Assembly (NCBI GenBank): GCA_003605175.1
Contig: QWDA01000002.1
Coordinates: 62,001 to 126,000 of the forward strand
Direction of reading: 5' to 3'
DNA length: 64,000 nucleotides
Source: Paracoccaceae bacterium
Lineage (GTDB): Bacteria; Pseudomonadota; Alphaproteobacteria; Rhodobacterales; Rhodobacteraceae
The notes under the pieces were generated by a model. It was not told the origin of the DNA and searched no databases. It saw only the letters and a list, made by a program, of their open reading frames with translations. Below, piece after piece: positions 51,929 to 60,936 of this stretch. Both the position numbers and the translations under genes were made by a program. How positions within the stretch are numbered: position 1 is the stretch's first letter; each line of letters begins with the position of its first letter.

Positions 51929-52630
51929 ATGAATACTCTCGTCATCTGCTCCGGCGGGCTCGATTCCGTGTCGCTCGCCCATATCACCGCCGCCGAGCAT
52001 CGGCTCACGCGGCTGGTTTCCTTCGATTACGGCCAGCGCCACCGCAAGGAGCTCGATTTCGCCGCTGCAGCCGCGCGCCGCCTTGGGGTTCCGCATCACC
52101 TGATCGACATGCGCACCGTCGGTGCCGCGCTGACGGGATCGGCGCTTACCGATGACATCGACGTGCCCGACGGGCACTATGCCGAGGAGACCATGCGCAT
52201 CACCGTCGTGCCGAACCGCAACGCGATCATGCTGGCGATCGGTTTCGGTGTCGCCGCCGCCAACGGAGACGATGCCGTCGCGACCGCGGTGCATGGCGGC
52301 GACCACTTCATCTACCCGGATTGCCGCCCGGGCTTCACGCAGGCCTTCGACGCGATGCAGCGCCTTGCGCTCGACGGATATGCCGATGTGCGGCTTTGCA
52401 CGCCGTTCGTGACGCAGACGAAGGCCGATATCGTGGCCGCAGGCGCGAAACACGGCACGCCCTTCGCCGAGACATGGTCGTGCTACAAGGGCGGCGAGGT
52501 GCATTGCGGCCGCTGCGGCACCTGCGTCGAGCGGCGCGAGGCCTTCCACCTTGCGGGGGTCGCCGATCCCACGGTCTATGCCGATCCCGATTTCTGGGCC
52601 GGCGCCGTGGCCGCGCGGGAGGCGCGCTGA
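51929..52630 (+). CDS. queC: 7-cyano-7-deazaguanine synthase
   Basis: The 233-residue QueC converts 7-carboxy-7-deazaguanine to preQ0 with ATP and ammonia, in queuosine synthesis. The PP-loop SGGLDS (8-13) and the C-terminal zinc site with Cys in [16 protein letters not shown] are present. The start is ATG 51929 with AAGGG upstream. It leads queC-queD-queE, joined by one- to four-base overlaps. The 245-base leader was searched by eye for a preQ1 riboswitch without success. Confidence 0.96.
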   Translation: MNTLVICSGGLDSVSLAHITAAEHRLTRLVSFDYGQRHRKELDFAAAAARRLGVPHHLIDMRTVGAALTGSALTDDIDVPDGHYAEETMRITVVPNRNAIMLAIGFGVAAANGDDAVATAVHGGDHFIYPDCRPGFTQAFDAMQRLALDGYADVRLCTPFVTQTKADIVAAGAKHGTPFAETWSCYKGGEVHCGRCGTCVERREAFHLAGVADPTVYADPDFWAGAVAAREAR

Positions 52631-52983
52631 TGTTCCGCATCCGAAAGGAATTCCATTTCTCCGCCTCGCACCAGCTTGCCCATCTGCCGGCCGGCCACCA
52701 ATGCGCCCGGTTGCACGGGCACAACTACATCGTGGTGGTCGAACTGGCCTCGGAGGAGCTGAACGCAGATGGCTTCGTGCGCGACTATCACGACCTCAAG
52801 GCGCTCAAGACCTATATCGACGAGACGTTCGACCATCGGCATCTGAACGACGTGCTCGACATGCCGTCGACCGCCGAGAACATGGCCAAGCATTTCTATT
52901 GCTGGTGCAAGGCCCGCTGGCCGGAAACCAGCGCGGCGATGGTCAGCGAGACGCCCAAGACCTGGGCGGAGTACCGGCCGTGA
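52630..52983 (+). CDS. queD: 6-carboxytetrahydropterin synthase
   Basis: The 117-residue QueD makes 6-carboxy-tetrahydropterin from dihydroneopterin triphosphate. Zinc ligands lie in FSASHQL and RLHGHNY, the active-site Cys in HQCARLHGH, and the Glu in [10 protein letters not shown]. Its ATG overlaps the queC stop (TGATG), and its stop overlaps the queE start. It is the first step special to the deazapurine pathway. Confidence 0.95.
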   Translation: MFRIRKEFHFSASHQLAHLPAGHQCARLHGHNYIVVVELASEELNADGFVRDYHDLKALKTYIDETFDHRHLNDVLDMPSTAENMAKHFYCWCKARWPETSAAMVSETPKTWAEYRP

Positions 52984-53690
52984 CGACCCTCCGCATCGCC
53001 GAGATCTTCGGCCCGACGATCCAGGGCGAGGGCGCGCTGATCGGCGCGCCCACGCTGTTCGTGCGCGCGGGCGGCTGCGATTACCGCTGTGCGTGGTGCG
53101 ACAGCCCGCACGCGGTGGACAGCGCCTATCGCCACGACTGGAAGCCGATGAGCCCCGAGGCGGTCTGGGCAGAGCTGCGCCGCCTTTCGGGCGGGCAGCC
53201 GGTCACCATCTCGCTCAGCGGCGGCAATCCGGCGATTCAGGATTTCGGTCCGCTCATCGCGCTCGGCCGTGCGGCAGGCTATCGCTTCGCCTGCGAGACA
53301 CAGGGCTCGGTCGCGCGTCCCTGGTTTGCCGGTCTCGACACACTGGTGCTTTCGCCGAAGCCGCCTTCCAGCGGCGAGACGGTCGACTGGGCCGTCTTCG
53401 CCGACTGCGTTGCGGCCGGTCGCGGTGCCCGCGAGACCGTGATGAAGATCGTGATCTTCGACCGCGCCGATTACGAATGGGCCAAGGGTGCCCATGCCCG
53501 CCACCCGCAGTTGCCGCTTTACCTGCAACCCGGCAATCCCGAGGTCGATCCCGATGTGCCGGTCGACCCGCAGGCACTGGCCGACCGGCTCGGCTGGCTG
53601 ACCGAGACCGCGATGGCGGATCTCTGGTTCGCGCCGCGCATCCTGCCGCAGCTTCACGTCCTGATCTGGGGCAACAAGCGCGGCGTCTGA
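52980..53690 (+). CDS. queE: 7-carboxy-7-deazaguanine synthase
   Basis: The 236-residue QueE is a radical SAM enzyme that contracts the pterin ring to 7-carboxy-7-deazaguanine. Its cluster Cys C33, C37 and C40 ([10 protein letters not shown]) form C-x3-C-x2-[15 protein letters not shown] precedes them and LSGGNPAIQ follows. The start is GTG 52980 (GTGA overlap). queF, tgt and queA are not in the window. Nine bases separate its stop from the facing gene. Confidence 0.95.
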   Translation: MTTLRIAEIFGPTIQGEGALIGAPTLFVRAGGCDYRCAWCDSPHAVDSAYRHDWKPMSPEAVWAELRRLSGGQPVTISLSGGNPAIQDFGPLIALGRAAGYRFACETQGSVARPWFAGLDTLVLSPKPPSSGETVDWAVFADCVAAGRGARETVMKIVIFDRADYEWAKGAHARHPQLPLYLQPGNPEVDPDVPVDPQALADRLGWLTETAMADLWFAPRILPQLHVLIWGNKRGV

Positions 53691-53699
53691 TCGATCCGG

Positions 53700-54305
53700 T
53701 CAGACCCCATCGTAGACCGAGGTCCGGCCGGTCTTCTTCGCGTAGAGGCTGGAATTGCGGATCGCGTCCTCCAGGGCCTGGTAGTCGGCATCCACCCCCC
53801 AGCCGGAAGCGGTCCGGCCGTGTTCCTGGTTGAGCAGCGTGGCGTGGGCGATACGCCAGGCCGAGTTCATGATCGGTCCGGAATTGTAGCGGCCGTCATC
53901 CGGAAAGCTGGACCTCCGGCGCTCCGCGGGATGCATGTCCGCGCCGTAGAAGATGCACTGAGCGATGTAGGCGGCGGCTTCCGAGACGATCGTGTCCATC
54001 AGGTTGAGGCGCAGCATGTCGCAGACCGCGTGGGTGCATTCGTGGACGACGTGGGCCTTCTGGTGCAGGTGCGTCGCGCGGATGTAGCCGAGATAGACGG
54101 TGTTCTCGACGGGCCCGTATTCGGCGGTATCGGACAGTCTGGCGTCGTGGGCGACGTCGACCCGGCCCTCGCGGATCCGGTCGGCGACCTGGCGGTAGTG
54201 GTGGCTCTGGATTCGGTAGGTCGCGACGCGGAAATCGAGCTTCCGGATCCGGCGGTCGGCGAGGACGCCGAGCACCGCGTTGCGCGTGGTCTGGTCGTCG
54301 AGCAT
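53700..54305 (-). CDS. cytoplasmic HExxH protein, putative metallopeptidase
   Basis: The 201-residue protein has no signal peptide or helix. It carries the zincin motif H88-E89-C-T-H92 with Glu109 seventeen residues later in a helix (SEAAAYIAQ), a gluzincin-like arrangement. N-terminal residues 1-60 are helical and charged; the C-terminal part has SGPIMNSAWRIAHATLL. A zinc peptidase is suggested, but the family is not recognised, and a structural zinc site is also possible. It faces queE and lies behind the GNAT gene on the same strand. Confidence 0.6.
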   Translation of the reverse strand: MLDDQTTRNAVLGVLADRRIRKLDFRVATYRIQSHHYRQVADRIREGRVDVAHDARLSDTAEYGPVENTVYLGYIRATHLHQKAHVVHECTHAVCDMLRLNLMDTIVSEAAAYIAQCIFYGADMHPAERRRSSFPDDGRYNSGPIMNSAWRIAHATLLNQEHGRTASGWGVDADYQALEDAIRNSSLYAKKTGRTSVYDGV

Positions 54306-54394
54306 CAGGGGTCTCCCGGAATGGGCGCGCGAGTGCTCCGGCCCTGGCGGGCCGGGGCGCCTTCGCCCGCATGTGGGAACGGTCGCGGCCCGGC

Positions 54395-54889
54395 CTAGCG
54401 GAGCCGGGCCATGGTCAGGGCATCCTTGAAACCGGGCCCGGCGCGCACATAGGCGCCGTGCTTTCCTTCCTCGACGAAGCCGAAGCGCTGGTAGAGACGG
54501 ATCGCCGTGTCGTTGTCGGCCCAGACCGTCAGGCCGAGGCGGCGGAGGCCCCAGTGATTGTCGGCGAGGTCCAGGACAGCCTCCAGGAGCGCGGTGCCGA
54601 CGCCGCTCCGGCACCTATCCTCCCGCGTGACGATCATGTTGAGCACCGCGGCATGGCAGGCGCGCGGATTGCCGAACTGGGTGAGCACCTCGGCGAAGCC
54701 CGCCACTTCGCCGTCCAAAAGGGCGACGAGCTGCACCCGGTCGGGCTGCGGCGCGAGGCGGGCCTCGGTCGTCGCGAGCGCGGCATGGGGCAGCCGCATC
54801 GTGCCGGCGACCACGTGATCGCTGGTCAGGATCGCGTGCAGCGCCGCCGCGTCCCCGGGTTCGGCATGCCTGATCGGGAATGTCGACAT
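54395..54889 (-). CDS. GNAT-family N-acetyltransferase
   Basis: The 164-residue protein has the GNAT fold: RHAEPGDAAALHAIL at the start, acetyl-CoA loop REDRCRSGVGTALLEAVLD in the middle (R-x-x-G-V/I-G type) and TAIRLYQRFGFVEEGKHGAYVR near the end, typical of the RimI/PhnO-like branch. Its acceptor is unknown. It lies 89 bases upstream of the HExxH gene and 79 bases downstream of the methyltransferase gene, all leftward. Confidence 0.87.
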   Translation of the reverse strand: MSTFPIRHAEPGDAAALHAILTSDHVVAGTMRLPHAALATTEARLAPQPDRVQLVALLDGEVAGFAEVLTQFGNPRACHAAVLNMIVTREDRCRSGVGTALLEAVLDLADNHWGLRRLGLTVWADNDTAIRLYQRFGFVEEGKHGAYVRAGPGFKDALTMARLR

Positions 54890-54968
54890 GGTTTCTCTCT
54901 TGGGCCGCGTGGCGTCTTCGCGGGCGGCGGCTGTCTTGCCGGTATCGGGCATGGCGCATTTCCTCCGG

Positions 54969-55910
54969 TCAAGCAGGTCCGGCGGTGGCGATGGCCACCT
55001 GTTCGATATGCCGGTGATCGGTGCCGCAGCAGCCGCCCAGCACGAGGAGATGCGGCAGCATCTGCCGGAGCTCGGCATAGTCGCGGCCGGTTTCCCCGGG
55101 GTCGCCCGCGTCGAGCTCTTCCGCTTCGTCGAGCTCGGCATGGCTGAGGCGCGAGGCATTGGCGCGGATGCCGCAGAGCCGGCGCAGCCAGTCGCCGCCG
55201 GCGGCGAGGGTGTCCCGGAAGTGGTCGGGATGGGCGCAGTTGATCATGAAGTAGCGCGCCGCGCGGTCGGTCGCGGCATCGACCTCCTCGATCGCCTCGC
55301 CAAGCGGCTGGCCGGTCGGCAGGCGCCCATCGGTCTCGACGGTGAAGGAAATCACCGCCGGCAGTCCTGCGGCGCCGGCGGCGCGGACCACGCCGATGGC
55401 CTCGGGCGTGTTGGTCATGGTGATCGCGGTGACGAAATCCGCCGCGGTCCCGGACAGGGCGCGGATCTGCGGCGCGTGGTAGGCCTCGGCCGCGCTCGCG
55501 CTCATCAGCATGCCGGGATCGTAGCCATCGCCGCGAGGGCCGACGCAGCCGGAAATCACGCTTCGGAGCGTCGGAAACTCGCTGCGGACTTCTTCCAGGA
55601 GCGCGATCGCGTCGCGGTTCGCCCGGGCGATGTCCTCCGCCGCGAACCCGAGCCGGTCGCCCCAGTCCTGGCTGGCCCGCCAGGTGGCGCTCTCGAAGAC
55701 GAAGCCCATGCCATGGGCGGCAGCGATCGCGGCGTGGCGGCGGTAGTAGGCCCTGAGTGCCGCGCGGCCGTCGTCGGTCCAGAGCAGCGGGAAGGCGGCG
55801 AAACAGGGCAGGTCGAAGCCGAATTCGAAGATCAGCGTGGTCTCGATCCCGCCATCGGTCAGGACGATCTCGCCGGTCAGATGCGGCAGGGGTGTTGCGC
55901 TGTGGGTCAT
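54969..55910 (-). CDS. homocysteine S-methyltransferase family protein
   Basis: The 313-residue barrel enzyme has LTDGGIETTLIFEFGFDLPCF at its start and the zinc-thiol ligands INCAHPDHF and GGCCGTDHRHI at its end, as in MmuM/BHMT-type enzymes. It would methylate homocysteine from S-methylmethionine or a related donor. The start MTHSATPL at 55910 has GGAGAG upstream. It diverges from the large SARP-type regulator across 117 bases, so that protein may control it. The substrate is inferred from family. Confidence 0.85.
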   Translation of the reverse strand: MTHSATPLPHLTGEIVLTDGGIETTLIFEFGFDLPCFAAFPLLWTDDGRAALRAYYRRHAAIAAAHGMGFVFESATWRASQDWGDRLGFAAEDIARANRDAIALLEEVRSEFPTLRSVISGCVGPRGDGYDPGMLMSASAAEAYHAPQIRALSGTAADFVTAITMTNTPEAIGVVRAAGAAGLPAVISFTVETDGRLPTGQPLGEAIEEVDAATDRAARYFMINCAHPDHFRDTLAAGGDWLRRLCGIRANASRLSHAELDEAEELDAGDPGETGRDYAELRQMLPHLLVLGGCCGTDHRHIEQVAIATAGPA

Positions 55911-56027
55911 GTCGGTCTCTCCGGTTCGAGTTGCTGCCACCCTTTCTGGCACCGCCGCGTCTCGCCGCCGTCTCAGGCAGGGTGCCCGCGCGTCGCATCA
56001 GCGTCAAATCGGTGCTAGATTGTTCAA

Positions 56028-59000
56028 ATGGACGGGCGGGCGGATCAGGGTGCGGCGGTGGAGCTCCGGCTCATGGGCGGGCTGGACATTCGCCGGAACG
56101 GCCGGCCGCTCACCTTCCCGACGCGGCATTGCGGCCTCGTCCTGGCGATCCTCGCGCTCGCGCCCGGGCAGCGGATGTCGCGGGAGGCGCTCGTCGCGCT
56201 CCTGTGGAGCGCACGCGGCGAGGCGCAGGCGATGGCGTCGCTCCGGCAGACGCTCTACCACCTGAGAAAGACGCTGGGCGATCTCGACCCGCCGCCGATC
56301 CTCGCCGACAGGCGGCAGGTGGGGCTTCGCGGCATCCGGAGCGATGTGGACGCGGTGCGGCAGGCGGCTGCGACCGATCCCGCGGCCTTGCCGGAGCTAT
56401 TCGGCGGACCACTGCTGTTCGGCTGCGCCGGGATCGACCCGGCCTTCGACGACTGGCTTCGGATCGAGCAGGCTGCGCTCTCGGACGCGGTGTCGGAGGC
56501 GCTGCGCGCCCATGCGGCACGTTCGGCGGAGGCCGGGCGGCACGGCGAGGCGAGCCGGGCGGCCGCGGCGCTGCTCCGGCTCGATCCGCTCGACGAGGCG
56601 GCGGCGCAACTCCAGATGGCGGCGCTTGCCGCGACGGGCCAGCGATCGGCGGCGCTGGCGCTCTGTTCGGAGATCGCCGGCCGGCTGCGCGCGGAACTGG
56701 GGGTCGAGCCCGATGCGGCCACGGTGGCGATGCGCGACCGCATCGCCGCCTCGCGGTGCGCCCCGGCACCGGAACCCGCGCCGCCGTCGTCGCCGGTCGC
56801 CGTGCCGGCATCGGAGCGGCGGGCCGTCACGCTCCTGGCGCTGATGCCCGCCGGAGCGCCGGCCGACCCGGAGCTTTTCGCCGGCGCGATCGCCGCGTTG
56901 CGCGCACGGGTGGCCGACGCGCTGGAGCCCGGTTCGGGCGAGCTCCTCTCCGCCACGGGGCAGGGCGTTCTCGTCGTCTTCGCCGCGGGCGAGAGCCACG
57001 CGGTCGCGGCCGCGCGCTTCGCCTGGCAGATCGGCGCAGGGCAGGCGGGGCTCCGCTGCGGGCTCGCCTCGGGCCCCGCGCTTCTCCGCGAGACCGGGGG
57101 TGCGATGCGGGTCGATCCCGACGGCGCCGGGCCGCTGATCGCCGCCGCGGGCGCCCTGGCGGCGGATGCCGCCCCGGGCGAGATCCGGGTCTCGCCCGAG
57201 ATGGCCGCCGCGCTGGCCGGGTTCTTCGCGCTCGCGCCCGCCGGCGCCAGCGCCCGCCTCCTAGCGGAGACCGGGGCGACGAACCGCTGGCAGGCGTGGC
57301 AGGATCGCCCGTCCGCCCCCTTCGTCGGGCGCGCGGCCGAACTAGCGAAACTCCTGCGGATGCGTGAGCGCGCCGCGGCGGGCGAGGGCCGGGTGGTCGC
57401 GGTCGTCGGCGATGCGGGGATCGGCAAGTCGCGTCTCGTCCACGAGTTCCTGAAGGCGGAGCCGGCCGGCCGTGCGACCGCGCTGGAACTCACGCTGGCC
57501 GAGCGGATGCAGGCACGTCCCTTCGGCCCGCTGCCGCGGTTCCTTGCCGACTGGCAGGATCGCTACGGGCGTGCCGCGCTCGACCCGGACAGCCGGCAGG
57601 CGCTCGATGCGGTGCTCGGCGGGTCCGGTGCCCGGGACTGGACCGAGCGCGAGGCGGGCGACCGGCGCCGCCGCATCATCGGCCTTGTCCGGAACGCCGT
57701 CGCGATCGCGGCGCGGGCTGGCCCGCTGATCCTCGTGGTCGAGGACATGCATTGGATCGACAGCGAGACCGAGGCGCTTCTCGATGCCGTCGTGCTCGAC
57801 CTCCACGCCGCGCCGGTTCTGGTCGTCGCCACCTACCGGCCCGAATACCAGAGCCGCTGGGTCGGGCGCAGCCTGTTCGAGCTGATCCGCCTGCGCCCGC
57901 TCGCCGGCGCCGCCATCGAGGACCTGATCGCCGGGCTCGGCGGCGATCCGCGGAAACTCCGCGCCCGCATCACCGAGAGCGCGGGCGGGATCCCGCTCTT
58001 CGTCGAGGAACTGGTCCGCGCCGATCTTGCCGAGGAGGGTCCGCAGGGAACGCCGGCCACCATCGCCGACCTTCTCGCCGCGCGGCTCGGGCAGCTTCCG
58101 GCGCCGGCGCGGCGGCTGCTCCTCACCGCGTCGGTCCTTGGCGTGGAGGCGCCGCAGCCGCTGCTTGCCCGGCTCGCGGAGATGGAGGCGGAGTCTTTCG
58201 ACGATGCCCTCGCGGCGCTCCTTGCGAGCGAGCTTCTGGTCCGCGCGGCGGGCGGCGGCCTCCGGTTCCGCCACGCGCTGATCCACGAGGTCGCCTATGG
58301 CACGCTCCTGAACCGGGATCGGCGGGAGCTGCACCGCCGGACGCTCGCGCTTCTGTCCGGGGAAGGCGCCGATCCGGCGGTGCTGGCCTACCACGCCAGG
58401 GCCTGTCGGGACTGGGAGGCCGCGAGCCGATGGTTTCGCGCCGCCGGCGATGCCTTCGCGGAGATCACCGCCTGCAGCCAGGCGCGCGACGCCTATCTGG
58501 AGGCGCTCGACGCGGCGCGGCAGGTTGCGACGCCCGATCCGCGGGCGGAACTCGAGCTCCATCTCCGGCTGCGGCCCGTCCTCGTGCCGCTCGGCGACTA
58601 CGGCCAGGCGCGCGCGCATCTCGAGGCCGCCGAGGCGCTGTCGGGACGGCTCGGCAAGGCGGCGCTCGCGGCGAAGGTGCATATCTCGAAGAGCTATCTC
58701 TTCAGCACCCATGGCGCGCTCGACGAGGCCGTGACCTCTGCCGGGAGGGCGGCCGGACATGCGGGCGGAACGGATTATCTTGCCGCGGAAGCGCGCCTGG
58801 CGCTGGGGCAGGCGTTGAGCCTCCGGGGCGATATCGCCGGCACCCGCGCCGCGCTGGAGCCCGCCCTGCCGTTCTACGACGCGCATCCGACCGAGCGATT
58901 CTTCCAGACCGGAACGCGAGCGATCTGGTGTCACGGGCATCTGGCCCATGTGCTCTGCCTGTCGGGCGACCTGCCGCGGGCCGAGGCCCATGCCGACCGC

Positions 59001-59567
59001 GCCCTCGCGCTGGCCGGGGAAACCGCGCGCCCGCTCGACCGGGTCTTCGCGATGCATCGCCGCGGCGACCTGCTCCTGGAACGGGGGGCCTTCGCCGAGG
59101 CGGCGGCGCAGATGGAGGAGGCCATGGAGATCGCCGAAGCGGTCGACGCGCCGCTGTTCAAGGTCTGGTTCGGCTGCGATCTCGCGCCCGCCCATATCTC
59201 GCTCGGCCGCATCGAGGACGCCCGCCGGCTGCTCGCGCGGCAGGAGCCCGAGGCGCGGCGGCTTGCGCTGCACCAGTTCGCAGCCTGTCTCGCCCTCAGA
59301 TGGGGCGAACTGGCGCTGGTCGAGGGCCGCGAGGACGAGACCGAACGCCGCGCGGCGGAGGCGCTGAAGACCGCCCGCGCCGCCGGGTATCTCGTGCTCG
59401 AAACCGCCGCGCTGCGGCTCGCCGGTGCGCTCGAGCGACGGCGCGGGGCCGGGCAGGGGACGCTCGATGGCGCGGCCGCCCTGGCCGAAAGGCGCGGCCT
59501 CGAGGGCGAGGCGCGGCGTGCCCGGCTGGCGATGACGCTGCCTTGCGGAGTCCCCGGCACGATCTGA
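56028..59567 (+). CDS. SARP/BTAD-type regulator with cyclase-like, AAA and TPR domains
   Basis: This 1179-residue protein opens with an OmpR-like winged helix (about 10-95) and a BTAD domain (about 100-245). Residues 263-400 resemble a degenerate class III adenylyl cyclase domain (RRAVTLLALMPAG, VLVVFAAGESHA, LRCGLASGPALL) without the metal Asp residues. An AAA_16 ATPase follows, with P-loop GDAGIGKS (461-468) and VVEDMHWIDSE. The last 400 residues are TPR-like helices. Such proteins activate neighbouring genes using ATP. It is divergent from the homocysteine-methyltransferase-like gene. The effector is unknown. Confidence 0.82.
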   Translation: MDGRADQGAAVELRLMGGLDIRRNGRPLTFPTRHCGLVLAILALAPGQRMSREALVALLWSARGEAQAMASLRQTLYHLRKTLGDLDPPPILADRRQVGLRGIRSDVDAVRQAAATDPAALPELFGGPLLFGCAGIDPAFDDWLRIEQAALSDAVSEALRAHAARSAEAGRHGEASRAAAALLRLDPLDEAAAQLQMAALAATGQRSAALALCSEIAGRLRAELGVEPDAATVAMRDRIAASRCAPAPEPAPPSSPVAVPASERRAVTLLALMPAGAPADPELFAGAIAALRARVADALEPGSGELLSATGQGVLVVFAAGESHAVAAARFAWQIGAGQAGLRCGLASGPALLRETGGAMRVDPDGAGPLIAAAGALAADAAPGEIRVSPEMAAALAGFFALAPAGASARLLAETGATNRWQAWQDRPSAPFVGRAAELAKLLRMRERAAAGEGRVVAVVGDAGIGKSRLVHEFLKAEPAGRATALELTLAERMQARPFGPLPRFLADWQDRYGRAALDPDSRQALDAVLGGSGARDWTEREAGDRRRRIIGLVRNAVAIAARAGPLILVVEDMHWIDSETEALLDAVVLDLHAAPVLVVATYRPEYQSRWVGRSLFELIRLRPLAGAAIEDLIAGLGGDPRKLRARITESAGGIPLFVEELVRADLAEEGPQGTPATIADLLAARLGQLPAPARRLLLTASVLGVEAPQPLLARLAEMEAESFDDALAALLASELLVRAAGGGLRFRHALIHEVAYGTLLNRDRRELHRRTLALLSGEGADPAVLAYHARACRDWEAASRWFRAAGDAFAEITACSQARDAYLEALDAARQVATPDPRAELELHLRLRPVLVPLGDYGQARAHLEAAEALSGRLGKAALAAKVHISKSYLFSTHGALDEAVTSAGRAAGHAGGTDYLAAEARLALGQALSLRGDIAGTRAALEPALPFYDAHPTERFFQTGTRAIWCHGHLAHVLCLSGDLPRAEAHADRALALAGETARPLDRVFAMHRRGDLLLERGAFAEAAAQMEEAMEIAEAVDAPLFKVWFGCDLAPAHISLGRIEDARRLLARQEPEARRLALHQFAACLALRWGELALVEGREDETERRAAEALKTARAAGYLVLETAALRLAGALERRRGAGQGTLDGAAALAERRGLEGEARRARLAMTLPCGVPGTI

Positions 59568-59639
59568 CGCCGAACCCACGCCTCGCGCACCTTGCCGCCC
59601 GCCAGGCGCTCGCCATGGCATGACCGAGGGCGCGGCAAC

Positions 59640-59693
59640 ACTTACCCCTTGCGGTAAGTAACGACTCGGCCCATGGTTACCCATATGGATAAC
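59640..59693. promoter_or_regulatory. two operator-like palindromes at the ArsR gene start
   Basis: ACTTACC-N6-GGTAAGT at 59640-59659 is a perfect seven-base dyad. A second dyad, GTTACCCAT/ATGGATAAC at 59676-59693, matches at eight of nine pairs and overlaps both candidate start codons. Dyads of this size near the start are typical of autoregulated ArsR repressors. Confidence 0.55.
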
Positions 59694-60023
59694 AATAGCC
59701 CCGATCTCGACACCGTGTTCCTGGCCTTCGCCGACCCCACCCGGCGCGCCGTGCTTCGGCGACTCGGGCAGGGCCCGGCCTCGGTCAGCGAGCTGTCGGC
59801 CCCGTTCGACATGGCTCTGCCGCCGTTCATGAAGCATATCAGGACGCTGGAGAACGCGGGCCTGATCGTCACGCGAAAGAACGGCCGGGTCCGGACCTGC
59901 GAGATCAACCCGGCGCGCTACGCCGAGGTGGAGCGCTGGCTCACCGAGCAACGCAGGAACTGGGCGTCGCGCTACGGAAAGCTCGATGCACTTCTCGACA
60001 GCCTGAAAGGACAGACAGAATGA
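59673..60023 (+). CDS. ArsR-family transcriptional regulator
   Basis: At most 116 residues long, it has an ArsR winged helix: FADPTRRAVLRRLGQGPASVSELS, then PPFMKHIRTLENAGLIVTRKNGRVRTCEINPA. It lacks the metal-binding Cys of ArsR/SmtB and belongs to the group paired with SRPBCC proteins. The ATG at 59673 is used here; ATG 59685 (MDNNSPD) is a good alternative, since the second palindrome covers both. It overlaps the SRPBCC gene by four bases (ATGA) and probably represses the pair. Confidence 0.9.
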   Translation: MVTHMDNNSPDLDTVFLAFADPTRRAVLRRLGQGPASVSELSAPFDMALPPFMKHIRTLENAGLIVTRKNGRVRTCEINPARYAEVERWLTEQRRNWASRYGKLDALLDSLKGQTE

Positions 60024-60532
60024 CCGCCGACCTTCCCCTCAGCATCACCGCCGACATGCAGACGAACCGGCTGACCATCCGGCGCAGCTTCGACGCGCCC
60101 AAGGCGCTTGTCTGGGACTGTTGCACCAAGGCGGAACTGCTCGACCAATGGTTCGCGCCCGAGCCCCTGACGGCGCGGACGAGATCGATGGAGTTCCGCG
60201 AGGGCGGGCACTGGCACTTTGCCATGATCGACCCCGACGGCGCCGAATACTGGGCGCGGTTCGACTACGAGGCGATCGACCCGATCGACAGCTACCGCGC
60301 GCGGGACGCCTTCAGCGACGAGACCGGCGCGGTGAACCCCGACATGCCGGTATCGGTCTGGGACGTGACCTTCGAGGAAACCGGATCCCGGACCGTGGTC
60401 CAGATCGTGGCGACCTACGAGAGTGCCGGGGCCATGCAGTCGGTCAGGGACATGGGCATGGAGGCCGGGATGAAATCGGTCTTCGAGCGGCTCGACAGGC
60501 TGTTGAAAACCCGTTGCGTCACTGCGGAGTGA
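60020..60532 (+). CDS. SRPBCC (AHSA1-like) domain protein
   Basis: The 170-residue protein has the START/AHSA1 fold: RSFDAPKALVWDCCTKAELLDQWFAPEPL at the start, GGHWHFAMIDPDGAEYW in the middle and QSVRDMGMEAGMKSVFERLDRLL at the end. These domains bind hydrophobic ligands; the paired ArsR protein may respond to the same ligand. It is translated with the ArsR gene. No enzyme is known for this branch. Confidence 0.85.
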   Translation: MTADLPLSITADMQTNRLTIRRSFDAPKALVWDCCTKAELLDQWFAPEPLTARTRSMEFREGGHWHFAMIDPDGAEYWARFDYEAIDPIDSYRARDAFSDETGAVNPDMPVSVWDVTFEETGSRTVVQIVATYESAGAMQSVRDMGMEAGMKSVFERLDRLLKTRCVTAE

Positions 60533-60781
60533 GAAATTCGAGCACGCGAGCGATTGCGGTATTCGGAGCTTCGCCCGACCTGGGCGCCGGACGCAGGCGG
60601 GGCAAGGCCGGTTCGCCGCTGGAACCGGAGGCGGCTGGATCAATCCTCCGCCTCGGGAGATGCCAGCCGGTTGGCCGGCGCTCGTGGCGCCTGCGAACCG
60701 CCATCTGCAAGGATCGGGGAATGTCGTGGCCGGGCGACATCGCGCGCCGGTGCCGGTTTCGATCTTCGGGGAATCCTGCCT

Positions 60782-60855
60782 TGGAGCGGGCGGCGGGAAT
60801 CGAACCCGCGTCATCAGCTTGGAAGGCTGAGGTCTTACCACTACACAACGCCCGC
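60782..60855 (-). tRNA. tRNA-Gly (TCC)
   Basis: The reverse strand folds as a 74-base tRNA: acceptor arms GCGGGCG and CGCCCGC, anticodon stem-loop CAGC-CTTCCAA-GCTG (anticodon TCC), T arm GCGGGTTCGATTCCCGC and encoded CCA, with U as the discriminator base as expected for glycine tRNAs. It stands alone between the SRPBCC and YcaQ-like genes. Confidence 0.96.
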
Positions 60856-60936
60856 TCGGCGTCGCCGTGATTATGTGATGCGCCTTGCCGGGTCAAGCCG
60901 CAGGCGGACCATCCGCGCAGGCGCATGATCGGCCGC

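Noticed and set aside
60533-60926. Small frames around tRNA-Gly
   Set aside because: They cross the tRNA gene and have no family similarity or ribosome site.
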